The notes under the pieces were generated by a model. That model saw nothing but the letters and a program-made list of their open reading frames with translations, searched no databases and was not told the origin of the DNA. Of a DNA stretch of 64,000 nucleotides, positions 26,614-34,656 are shown piece after piece. Source of the stretch: CBDAPE01 sp965198325 (GTDB lineage: Bacteria; Pseudomonadota; Alphaproteobacteria; UBA828; JAPUJA01); contig CBDAPE010000015.1 of NCBI GenBank assembly GCA_965198325.1, forward strand, positions 372,001-436,000, written 5' to 3'. Both the position numbers and the translations under genes were made by a program. Numbering within the stretch: position 1 is the first letter of the stretch; each line of letters begins with the position of its first letter.

Positions 26614-27306
26614 GTGGCGGACGAGTCGAAACCGGACCCCGGCGAGCCTGGTACGGCCCCGCCCTCGCGTCCTCCGCCGGTCCGGCGCGGGCCCCGTTCC
26701 CTCACGATCTTCGTGGTCGCGGTCGCCGCGATCGCCGCCGGGGTCGGTGCCTGGTTCGTCACCCCCGGGCCGCCGGAACCGCCGGGCCAGGAAGCCGGCG
26801 TCGCGCTCACCGACGCATCCATCGGCGGCCCGTTCAGCCTGATCGATCATCACAGCAAGCGGGTTAGCGACGCCGATTTCCGCGGCCGTTACATGCTGGT
26901 CTTCTTCGGCTTTACCCACTGCCCCGACGTCTGCCCGTCGACCTTGCGGAATATCTCGCTCGCTCTCGATCATCTCGACCGGGCGGCCGACGAAATCCGG
27001 GCCGTCTTCATCACCGTCGACCCCGAGCGGGACGGGCCCGAGGATATGGCCGCCTATGTGGAGCTTTTCGATTCCCGCATTCTGGGACTGACGGGCACGC
27101 CAGAGGAAATTGTTCAGGCGACCGCCGCATACCGGGTGTTTGCCGCCAAGGTTCCGATCGGCGAGGCGGGCGAGTACTCCATGGATCACACGGCGTATAC
27201 CTATCTAATGGGCAAGGACGGTGAGTATCTGGCGCATTTCTCCTTCGGTGTCGACCCCGAGGAGATGGCCGACGGCATCGAGCATGCGATCGAGACCTGG
27301 GGTTAG
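26614..27306 (+). CDS. SCO1/SenC-family copper chaperone
   Basis: SCO proteins deliver copper to the CuA centre of cytochrome c oxidase. The GTG at 26614 gives 230 residues: a proline-rich cytosolic start, one transmembrane helix (LTIFVVAVAAIAAGVGAWFV, about residues 30-49), and a periplasmic thioredoxin-like domain. The copper ligands are present as CPDVCP in FFGFTHCPDVCPSTLR and the later His in YSMDHTAYTYLM. It overlaps the PCu(A)C chaperone gene downstream, which fits a joint role in oxidase assembly, though no oxidase subunits are in the window. Confidence 0.93.
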   Translation: MADESKPDPGEPGTAPPSRPPPVRRGPRSLTIFVVAVAAIAAGVGAWFVTPGPPEPPGQEAGVALTDASIGGPFSLIDHHSKRVSDADFRGRYMLVFFGFTHCPDVCPSTLRNISLALDHLDRAADEIRAVFITVDPERDGPEDMAAYVELFDSRILGLTGTPEEIVQATAAYRVFAAKVPIGEAGEYSMDHTAYTYLMGKDGEYLAHFSFGVDPEEMADGIEHAIETWG

Positions 27307-27760
27307 GCACGCCGCGGTCCGATGCACTGCGATCACGGCCCTCTCACTTGGCCTGCTGCTCGCCGCAGGATCGCTCGGCAGCGCCCATCAATTCCTGGCC
27401 GGCGATCTCTTGATTACCCATCCCCGGGCCGGGGCGACCGCCGCGGACGCCACACCGGGCGTCGGCTACGTCGTTATTGAGAACCAGGGCGTGGCGGATG
27501 ATCGACTTGTCGGTGCCGAATCGCAGGCTGCCGACCGGGTCGAACTGCACCGGACGGTATTCGAGGACGGCGTCGCACGAATGCGCCCGGCGCCCGAGGG
27601 CTTGGCGATCCCGGCGGGGGAAATCGTCGAACTCGCGCCGGGCGGCTTCCACCTCATGTTGATGGGGCTCGATATGCCGCTGGTTGCGGGCGAGCGGCTG
27701 CCGCTGACCCTGATCTTCAACTCCGCCGGCGCGGTCTCGATCGAGCTCGCGATCGAGTGA
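27284..27760 (+). CDS. PCu(A)C-type periplasmic copper chaperone
   Basis: These small periplasmic proteins bind Cu(I) and hand it to SCO or to cytochrome oxidase. The ATG at 27284 gives 158 residues with a good signal peptide (basic MRSRPGVRHAAVR, then ITALSLGLLLAAGSLGSA). The copper motif H-M-x-M type is visible as ELHRTVFEDGVARMRP followed by GGFHLMLMGLDMPL. The start overlaps the SCO gene by 23 bases, so the two are coupled. Confidence 0.9.
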   Translation: MRSRPGVRHAAVRCTAITALSLGLLLAAGSLGSAHQFLAGDLLITHPRAGATAADATPGVGYVVIENQGVADDRLVGAESQAADRVELHRTVFEDGVARMRPAPEGLAIPAGEIVELAPGGFHLMLMGLDMPLVAGERLPLTLIFNSAGAVSIELAIE

Positions 27761-27765
27761 GAAGC

Positions 27766-27799
27766 GGCACCTTTCAGGCAAGCCGAAGGCAACGGTGCC
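27766..27799 (+). terminator. Inverted repeat after the copper chaperone operon
   Basis: GGCACC (27766-27771) pairs with GGTGCC (27794-27799). It begins six bases after the PCu(A)C stop. There is no T tract, so a terminator role is only suggested by position. The rest of the 181-base gap before the next gene shows nothing else. Confidence 0.3.
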
Positions 27800-27941
27800 C
27801 GCCTTGACCGCCGCGAAACAGTCCTTGAGGCGATCGCCGGTCGAGTCGCTCGTCGGCCACCGGAATATCTCTGCCGATTGCCAGCGAACGCGGGCTCCGC
27901 TATGAACCCGGGATACCCAATACATGCGAGGCAGGAAGTCA

Positions 27942-29105
27942 ATGAACGTTCAGGGACCCCTTTCCGGCGTCGTCGTGATCGATCTCACCCGGGTGCTCGC
28001 CGGACCCTACTGCACCATGATTCTGGCCGACCTTGGCGCCCGGGTCATCAAGGTCGAGGCGCCGGGCGGCGACGACTCACGGAGCTTCGGCCCGTTCGTG
28101 CACGGAAAATCGGGCTATTTCGCGTCGTTGAACCGGGGCAAGGAGAGCATTGCGCTGAACCTCAAGGAGCCGGCCGACCGGGCGATCTTCGACGAGTTGC
28201 TTGGCACGGCCGACGTGCTGGTCGAGAACTTCCGGCCAGGCACCATGGAAAAACTCGGCTATGGCTGGGAGGACCTGCACGGCCGACACCCCGGCCTGAT
28301 CTACGCAGCCTGCTCGGGCTTCGGCCATAGCGGGCCGGACTCCCACCGACCGGCCTACGATCTCGTGGTCCAAGCGATGGGTGGAATCATGAGCCTGACC
28401 GGATATCCCGATTCGCCACCGACCCGCGTGGGCAGTTCGATCGGCGACATCGCGGCAGGCATGTTCACTGCGATTGGCGTCAACGCGGCCCTTTACAACC
28501 GCGCCCGGACCGGCGACGGGGTCAAGATCGATGTCGCCATGCTCGATTCCCAGATCGCGCTGCTCGAGAACGCGATTGCGCGCTACGGTGCGACCGGCGA
28601 AGTGCCGGGCCCGATCGGCGCCCGCCATCCGTCCATCGCACCGTTCGAGGCCTACGCTACGAAGGAGTCCTACGTGGTCGTGGCGGCCGGCAACGACACC
28701 CTGTTCGGCAAACTCTGCACGGTCATTGAACGGCCGGAACTGGTCGAAAACCCGCTGTTTGCGACGAATGACCTGCGGATTGAGCATGTTGCCGCGCTGA
28801 AGGACGAGCTCGAGACGACCTTCAAGTCCCGGACACGGGACCACTGGCTCGCATTGCTCGAGGAGAACGGCATTCCCTGCGGACCGATCAACACTGTCGC
28901 GGAAGCCATTGCCCAGCCCCAGGTCGAGGCACGTCGGATGGTAATCACGACGGACGATCCGGTGGCGGGAACAATTCTCATGGCGGGCAATCCCGTCAAG
29001 GTCTCCGGCTTCGACGACCCGGCGAGCCGGCGAGCCTCGCCCGAACTCGATGCCGACAGGGCCGCCGTGCTCGACCTCATCGGGAGTGCATCGGGCGCTT
29101 CATGA
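27942..29105 (+). CDS. CaiB/BaiF family CoA transferase (class III)
   Basis: Class III CoA transferases move CoA between carboxylic acids, formyl-CoA:oxalate transferase being the model. I prefer the ATG at 27942, which follows GGAAG and gives 387 residues starting MNVQGPLSGVVVIDLTRVLA. Family motifs are AGPYCTMILADLGARVIKVE, GKESIALNLKEP, DVLVENFRPGTMEKLG, the catalytic Asp in GSSIGDIAAGMFTAIGVNAA, and GIPCGPINTVAEA. Substrates cannot be read from sequence. The stop overlaps the acylase start by ATGA. Confidence 0.92.
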   Translation: MNVQGPLSGVVVIDLTRVLAGPYCTMILADLGARVIKVEAPGGDDSRSFGPFVHGKSGYFASLNRGKESIALNLKEPADRAIFDELLGTADVLVENFRPGTMEKLGYGWEDLHGRHPGLIYAACSGFGHSGPDSHRPAYDLVVQAMGGIMSLTGYPDSPPTRVGSSIGDIAAGMFTAIGVNAALYNRARTGDGVKIDVAMLDSQIALLENAIARYGATGEVPGPIGARHPSIAPFEAYATKESYVVVAAGNDTLFGKLCTVIERPELVENPLFATNDLRIEHVAALKDELETTFKSRTRDHWLALLEENGIPCGPINTVAEAIAQPQVEARRMVITTDDPVAGTILMAGNPVKVSGFDDPASRRASPELDADRAAVLDLIGSASGAS

Positions 29106-31483
29106 GCGGTCTGGCGAAATGGCTCGTGATCGGCCTCGGCGTGACCGTCGGGGTGATCGCGGTGCTTCTCGCAGGCGGCTATTTCTGGCTGCGCAGCTCC
29201 TTGCCCCAAACCGAGGGAACGATCGGTCTCGAAGGTCCAACGTCCGCTATCGATATCCTGCGCGATCAATACGGCGTCCCCCATATCTTCGCGGCGACCG
29301 ACCGGGACGCGTTTTTCGGCCTGGGCTTCGCTCACGCCCAGGATCGCCTCTGGCAGATGGAGGTGCAGCGCCGTGTCGGCGCGGGCCGGCTGTCGGAGGT
29401 ATTCGGGATGCGGACCGTCGAGACCGATCGGGCTCTGCGCGTGATCGGGATGTACCGCGCGGCGGAACGCAACTGGGAGCAGCTGGACGCGGACGCGCAG
29501 GCCGCCTACCGGGCTTACGCCGACGGCGTAAATGCCTACCTGGCAAACCGCTCGGGCGCCCTGCCACCGGAGTTCCTGCTGCTCGGCTTCGAACCGGAAC
29601 CCTGGGTGCCGGCCGACAGCCTGGTCTGGGTGACCATGATGGCCTGGGATCTGGGCGGCAATTGGGAGGACGAGCTGTTGCGCGCCCGACTCGCGACGAA
29701 ATTGAGCACCGAGCAGATCGCGGCGCTTTGGCCCATGGCCAAGGGCGGCCCCGCGGATATGCCCGCGGGTCTTACCGCGCTCTACGACGACTTGCCGCTC
29801 GCGGCGCTCGCCGCTCTCCCGCTCGGTGGCAAGCAGCTCGACGGCAAGGGCTCGAACAACTGGGTCATCGCGGGCTCGCACAGCGCGAGTGACGCTCCCC
29901 TGCTCGCGAACGATCCCCACCTCGACCTGATCATGCCCGGGACCTGGTATCTGGCCCATCTGAGCGCGCCCGGCCTCAACGTGATCGGCGGGACCCTGCC
30001 CGGCCTGCCCGCGCCGGTGATCGGGCGTAATGAGCGGATCGCGTGGGGCTTGACCAATACCGATCCGGACGTCCAAGACCTGTTCGTCGAACGGCTCGAC
30101 CCGATGGACCCGGACCGCTATCTCACACCCGACGGTCCCCGTCCCTTCGAGATCCGGACCGAGGTGATTCGGGTCGAAGGACAGGACGACGTCATCGTCG
30201 AGGTCCGCGAAACCCGACACGGGCCGGTTTTATCGGACCTCGACGAGAACGCGCGGCGCGTGGTCGATACCGATCACGTGCTGGCGCTCGCCTGGTCCGG
30301 GCTTGCGCCCGACAACCGCTCCGGGCAGGCAATGCTGAAGGTCATGCGAGCCGACAACTGGGATGAGTTCACCGCGGCGCTCCGAGATTTTCACGCGCCG
30401 CAGCAAAACGTCGTCTACGCGGATATCGACGGGAATATCGGCTTCATCGCGGCAGGCCGCGTGCCGATCCGCGCTACCGGCGACGGCCGTCAGCCCGTGC
30501 CTGGCTGGAGCGGCGCCTACGATTGGATCGGTGTCGTCCCCTTCGAGGCCCTGCCCCGGACGTTCAACCCCGCGAGCGGACGTATCGTGACTGCCAACCA
30601 GCGAATTGTCGGCGACGACTACCCCTACTTCATCAGCCACGACTGGGCGCCACCCTTCCGGGCCCGGCGGATCGCCACCCTGCTCGACGGCGAGGTCGCG
30701 CACACGCCCACGAGCTTCGCAGCCATCCAGATGGACGTCCGCTCCGAGTTTGCCGCCGCCCTCCTGCCGGACCTGCTCGGGCGGGCGAATGCGGTTGAAG
30801 GGCCTGTCAGCGACGCTCTCGCCATGCTTGCCGGTTGGGATTACGAAATGGCCGCAGACCGGCCGGAGCCATTGATTTTCGCTGCCTGGCAGCGGGCGCT
30901 GGTCAAGGCCCTGTACGCCGACGAGCTCGGCGATCTCTTCGAGCCGTTCTGGGCGGCGCGGCCAACGCTTACGCTGCAGAGCCTGGCCAGCGAAGCCGAC
31001 TGGTGCGACGACGTCATCACCAGTGAGAACGAAGGGTGCTCGGCGCGCGTCGATCTGGCCCTTGAACAGGCGATCGCCGAGCTTTCGGCGGCGTATGGCG
31101 AGGACCCCGCCGCGTGGCGCTGGGGCGAGGCGCACGGGCTGACCCTGGTTCATCGCGTCCTCGGCCGGGTTCCGATCATTGCCGGTATGATGTATCTGGA
31201 ACTCGAAACCGGTGGCGGCAGCTTCACGGTAAATGCGGCGAGCTACCCGGTGACCGGTCCGGCGCCATACAAACAGACCGCCGGACCCGGTTATCGTGCG
31301 ATCTACGACATGAGTGAAAACGGCGGCTCCGTATTCGTCCAGAACCTGGGCCAGTCCGGCAATCCCTTCTCAACCCATTTCAAAGACTTCGCGCCACTCT
31401 GGCATGCGGGAGTCTACGTTCCCATGCCGCTCGCCCGCGAGACCATCGACGTTGCCCGGACATTGCGGCTCGAGAATCGATAG
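29102..31483 (+). CDS. Penicillin acylase-family (S45) Ntn-hydrolase, membrane-anchored precursor
   Basis: Members are made as a precursor that cuts itself before a Ser, which then becomes the N-terminal nucleophile for hydrolysing an amide bond; known substrates are beta-lactams, N-acyl amino acids and acyl-homoserine lactones. This 793-residue protein has an N-terminal anchor or signal (WLVIGLGVTVGVIAVLLAGG), the alpha-chain segment FGLGFAHAQDRLWQMEVQRR, and the processing site GKGSNNWVIAGS with Ser251 as predicted nucleophile, followed by LLANDPHLDL. WGLTNTDPDVQDLFVE and NQRIVGDDYPYF are also typical. It overlaps the CoA transferase and precedes an amidohydrolase gene by 13 bases. Confidence 0.93.
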   Translation: MSGLAKWLVIGLGVTVGVIAVLLAGGYFWLRSSLPQTEGTIGLEGPTSAIDILRDQYGVPHIFAATDRDAFFGLGFAHAQDRLWQMEVQRRVGAGRLSEVFGMRTVETDRALRVIGMYRAAERNWEQLDADAQAAYRAYADGVNAYLANRSGALPPEFLLLGFEPEPWVPADSLVWVTMMAWDLGGNWEDELLRARLATKLSTEQIAALWPMAKGGPADMPAGLTALYDDLPLAALAALPLGGKQLDGKGSNNWVIAGSHSASDAPLLANDPHLDLIMPGTWYLAHLSAPGLNVIGGTLPGLPAPVIGRNERIAWGLTNTDPDVQDLFVERLDPMDPDRYLTPDGPRPFEIRTEVIRVEGQDDVIVEVRETRHGPVLSDLDENARRVVDTDHVLALAWSGLAPDNRSGQAMLKVMRADNWDEFTAALRDFHAPQQNVVYADIDGNIGFIAAGRVPIRATGDGRQPVPGWSGAYDWIGVVPFEALPRTFNPASGRIVTANQRIVGDDYPYFISHDWAPPFRARRIATLLDGEVAHTPTSFAAIQMDVRSEFAAALLPDLLGRANAVEGPVSDALAMLAGWDYEMAADRPEPLIFAAWQRALVKALYADELGDLFEPFWAARPTLTLQSLASEADWCDDVITSENEGCSARVDLALEQAIAELSAAYGEDPAAWRWGEAHGLTLVHRVLGRVPIIAGMMYLELETGGGSFTVNAASYPVTGPAPYKQTAGPGYRAIYDMSENGGSVFVQNLGQSGNPFSTHFKDFAPLWHAGVYVPMPLARETIDVARTLRLENR

Positions 31484-31496
31484 GACACGCGCGCCG

Positions 31497-32294
31497 ATGG
31501 AGCTCTACCAGCACACACCAGGCGATTCGCCGCTGCTGATCGACATTCCTCACGCGGGGGCATATCTCCCCGCCGCGATTGCGGACCGGCTGACCGCGGC
31601 CGCTCGGAGCCTGCCCGACACGGATTGGCATGTTGACCGGCTATACGACTTCGCACCGAAGCTCGGCGTCGGACTGCTCGTCGCGACCCATTCCCGTTAT
31701 GTCGTCTATCTCAATCGCGCTCCCGAGAACACACCGCTCTACGCGGGCGCGGACAATACCGAGGTCTGCCCCTCGAGCGACTTTCACAGACGCCCGCTCT
31801 ACGCCGACGGCGGGCAGCCCGACGCGGTCGAGATCGAAATCCGGCTCGAAACCTACTGGCGGCCCTATCACGCCAAGCTGGAGCACGAAATCGCGGCGCT
31901 CAAGGCGAGATTCGGCTTCGCTCTGCTGTTCGACGGCCACTCGATCGTCTCGATCTTGCCGCGCTTCTTCGAGGGTCGACTGCCGGACCTCAATCTGGGC
32001 TCCGCCAACGGCACGTCCGCCGATCCCGGCCTGGTCAAGGACCTCGCCGCCATCACCCGCGCCGCGCCGGGCTTTACGGCCGTTCTCGACGGCCGCTTTG
32101 CTGGAGGATACATAACCCGCCACTACGGCCGACCTGCCGCCGACATCCACGCGGTACAACTCGAATTGGCCCAGACCGCCTATATGGACGAAGCAGCGCC
32201 GGAGGCGTTTCGCCCGGAGGCTGCGGCGGCCCTGCGGCCGGTTCTGGAGGCAATCGTCCACCGCCTGCTTGCCTGGGCGGAAAACCACGTCTGA
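31497..32294 (+). CDS. N-formylglutamate amidohydrolase-family protein (HutG-like)
   Basis: This 265-residue protein matches the N-formylglutamate deformylase family, zinc enzymes of histidine breakdown. Visible are LLIDIPHAGAYLPAAIAD with the metal-binding His, DTDWHVDRLYDFAPKLGVGL, RYVVYLNRAPENTPLY, the segment LLFDGHSIVSILPRFFEGRL, and GYITRHYGRPAADIHAVQLE. No other hut genes are near, while the acylase and CoA transferase lie just upstream, so a different N-acyl or N-formyl substrate is possible. The frame is open for 61 codons further upstream over the acylase, but similarity starts at this ATG. Confidence 0.9.
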   Translation: MELYQHTPGDSPLLIDIPHAGAYLPAAIADRLTAAARSLPDTDWHVDRLYDFAPKLGVGLLVATHSRYVVYLNRAPENTPLYAGADNTEVCPSSDFHRRPLYADGGQPDAVEIEIRLETYWRPYHAKLEHEIAALKARFGFALLFDGHSIVSILPRFFEGRLPDLNLGSANGTSADPGLVKDLAAITRAAPGFTAVLDGRFAGGYITRHYGRPAADIHAVQLELAQTAYMDEAAPEAFRPEAAAALRPVLEAIVHRLLAWAENHV

Positions 32295-32428
32295 TCAGTC
32301 GGTTCGCAGTTGGCGGACGCCGCCTGAATTAACGGTTTATTCACCGCACTTCGCCTAATTTGACGAGGTTCGGCCCGAAGGCCGGACGCCGAGCAAATAT
32401 GAACGAAGAACACGCGGAACCGGTTTAG

Positions 32429-33289
32429 ATGCTCCTAATCGTCGGCGCACTCACAGTCATCATTTGCGTATTTGGCGGGTTCATTATGATGGGCGGTCAT
32501 ATCGCCGTCCTGATTCAGCCGTTCGAGCTTGTCATCATCGGCGGCGCGGCGGCCGGTGCTTTCATAATCGCCAACACCAAATCGGTCATCAAGGCTTCGT
32601 TCAAGGGCGTCATGGGGTTGCTCAAGCCGGCAAAGTACGACAAGTCGGGCTACCTTGAGCTCATCACCATGCTCTACACGGTGTTCAAGATGGCCCATAC
32701 CAAGGGCATGCTGACCCTCGAATCCCATATCGAGAAACCCTACGAGAGCGATCTGTTCCGGCAGTTTCCGAGGTTCCTCGCCGACGAGCACGCGGTGATC
32801 TTCGTCTGCGATTATCTGCGCCTGCTCACCCTAGACTCCGACAAGGCCCATGAGATGGAATCCCTCATGGACGAGGAAATCGAAACCCATCACAAAGAGA
32901 ACCTCGAGATCGCCGAGGCGATCACCAAGGTTTCGGACGGCCTACCAGCGCTGGGCATCGTCGCCGCCGTGCTCGGCGTCATCAAGACCATGGGTGCGAT
33001 CACCGAACCGCCGGAAGTGCTCGGCCATTACATCGGCGGTGCCCTGGTCGGCACCTTCCTAGGCGTCTTGCTCGCCTACGGCTTCGTGGGTCCGATGGGC
33101 GACTCCCTAAAGTCGCGGGCCGACGCCGAGATGAAATATTACATCTGCATCAAGGCGGGTCTGCTGGCCTACATGCAGGGCTATTCACCCGCGGTGGCCA
33201 TCGAGTTTGCCCGCAAAACCCTGTTCGCTCACGAACGGCCGAGTTTCTACGAGGTCGAAGACGCCGTCTCCGAGTTGCAAGTGGCGTAG
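32429..33289 (+). CDS. motA: Flagellar motor stator protein MotA
   Basis: MotA forms the proton channel and torque generator of the flagellar motor with MotB. The 286 residues have paired membrane helices at each end: LLIVGALTVIICVFGGFIMM at the start and GLPALGIVAAVLGVIKTMGA then GGALVGTFLGVLLAYGFVGP with the conserved prolines. The cytoplasmic loop between carries charged residues for contact with FliG. motB follows after six bases. The 134-base leader has a CGGCC-CGAA-GGCCG hairpin at about 32374-32387 but no clear sigma-28 promoter. Confidence 0.95.
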   Translation: MLLIVGALTVIICVFGGFIMMGGHIAVLIQPFELVIIGGAAAGAFIIANTKSVIKASFKGVMGLLKPAKYDKSGYLELITMLYTVFKMAHTKGMLTLESHIEKPYESDLFRQFPRFLADEHAVIFVCDYLRLLTLDSDKAHEMESLMDEEIETHHKENLEIAEAITKVSDGLPALGIVAAVLGVIKTMGAITEPPEVLGHYIGGALVGTFLGVLLAYGFVGPMGDSLKSRADAEMKYYICIKAGLLAYMQGYSPAVAIEFARKTLFAHERPSFYEVEDAVSELQVA

Positions 33290-33295
33290 TCCGCC

Positions 33296-34543
33296 ATGGC
33301 GGCAGTCGAAAATTCCCAACTAGTCTTTATCAAGCGGGTCAAGAAGCGCCCGCACAGTGGTGGCCATCATGGCGGCGCCTGGAAAGTCGCCTATGCCGAT
33401 TTCGTCACTGCAATGATGGCCTTCTTCCTATTGCTCTGGCTGCTCAACGCCACGACCGAGGAAGAGAAGCGGGCAATTGCCGACTATTTCGCCCCGGCCA
33501 GCGTGAGCAAGACCAAGAGCGGGGCCGGCGGCATTATGGCCGGCAAGACCATGTCCGAAGACGGCGCCAAGGCTTCGACGACGTCATCGCCGAACGTGAC
33601 GATCAGCATTCCGGTGCCTGGACGATCCGACGAGGAGTCCGAGGAGCTTGCCGAATCGGACGCGACGACGCCGAATGCAACCCAGGGGGCCAATTCTGAG
33701 ATGCAGGCCGAATCGGCCCAGCTTGCGATCGGCGACGGAGACGCGCTTTCGATCGTCGAAGGCGAGCTTCGGCTGGGCACCGAGGACGCCAGAGGCGAAG
33801 CCGCCGAAGCCGAAACCGAAATCGCCTACAATCACACCGGTGCGGTCGCGACCGCGGACGACTTCAACGAGGAAATGCTGGCCCGCCTGGAGCAGGAAGA
33901 GTTCGATCGGGTCGAGGAACAGCTTCGTGAAGCGCTACAGGCGACGCCTGAACTCGCGGAATTCGCGGACAATCTGCTGATCGATCAGACGCCCGAAGGT
34001 TTACGCATCCAGCTTATCGATCAGGACGAGCGTGAAATGTTCCCGCTCAGCAGCTACCAGATGTTTGAACACACCCGTCAGCTGATCGGTCATATCGCTC
34101 AGCTCACCCTGCAGATGCCCAACAAGATTTCGGTCTCGGGTCACACCGATGCGACGCCTTATCGGACCGACACGGGTTACGGCAACTGGGAGCTTTCGCC
34201 GGATCGCGCGAACGCAAGCCGGCGCGCCCTGATCGACACCGGCTTGCCCTCCGAACGGATCGTCACCGTGGTCGGCAAGGCCGATACCGATCCGTTGATC
34301 CCCGAGGATCCCACTGCGGCAAGCAACCGGCGGATCAGCATCGTTCTCTTACGCGAGCGCTTCTCGTCGAAGCCGAATCTGGGCGTGGCACCACAGGCCG
34401 CGAGCCAAATCGTCGAGGAGACCGAACCCGTCGCCGAACCCGAAGCCGAGCCCGCCGAGCCCGCCGAGCCCGCCGAGCCCGAAGAATCCACCTACTACAG
34501 CCCGACCGATACGATCGAGAGCGTCCTGCCCTACGGCAACTGA
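33296..34543 (+). CDS. motB: Flagellar motor stator protein MotB
   Basis: MotB anchors the stator to peptidoglycan and carries the proton-binding Asp. This 415-residue form has the N-terminal GGAWKVAYADFVTAMMAFFL helix with that Asp, a long acidic periplasmic linker of about 130 residues, and the OmpA-like domain (ISVSGHTDATPYRTD, SPDRANASRRALIDTGL, ASNRRISIVLL). It then has an extra roughly 50-residue Glu/Pro/Ala-rich tail ending TIESVLPYGN. The tail includes DNA repeats at 34448-34483. The linker and tail make it longer than the roughly 310-residue E. coli protein. Confidence 0.95.
   Translation: MAAVENSQLVFIKRVKKRPHSGGHHGGAWKVAYADFVTAMMAFFLLLWLLNATTEEEKRAIADYFAPASVSKTKSGAGGIMAGKTMSEDGAKASTTSSPNVTISIPVPGRSDEESEELAESDATTPNATQGANSEMQAESAQLAIGDGDALSIVEGELRLGTEDARGEAAEAETEIAYNHTGAVATADDFNEEMLARLEQEEFDRVEEQLREALQATPELAEFADNLLIDQTPEGLRIQLIDQDEREMFPLSSYQMFEHTRQLIGHIAQLTLQMPNKISVSGHTDATPYRTDTGYGNWELSPDRANASRRALIDTGLPSERIVTVVGKADTDPLIPEDPTAASNRRISIVLLRERFSSKPNLGVAPQAASQIVEETEPVAEPEAEPAEPAEPAEPEESTYYSPTDTIESVLPYGN
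34448..34483 (+). repeat. Nine-base tandem repeat in the motB tail
   Basis: Three perfect copies of GAGCCCGCC followed by GAGCCCGAA encode EPA repeats (EPAEPAEPAEPE). Such repeats can change copy number by slippage without breaking the frame. Confidence 0.8.
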
Positions 34544-34656
34544 CCGCTGCCGGGCCGCCCTCCGCCCCCCGCCGGCTGCACGGGCCCCACAACCTTGGCA
34601 AGCCCGATCAGGGCGTCCATGATGCCCTGACCTCGATGCCGCTTCCAGGGACGCCG

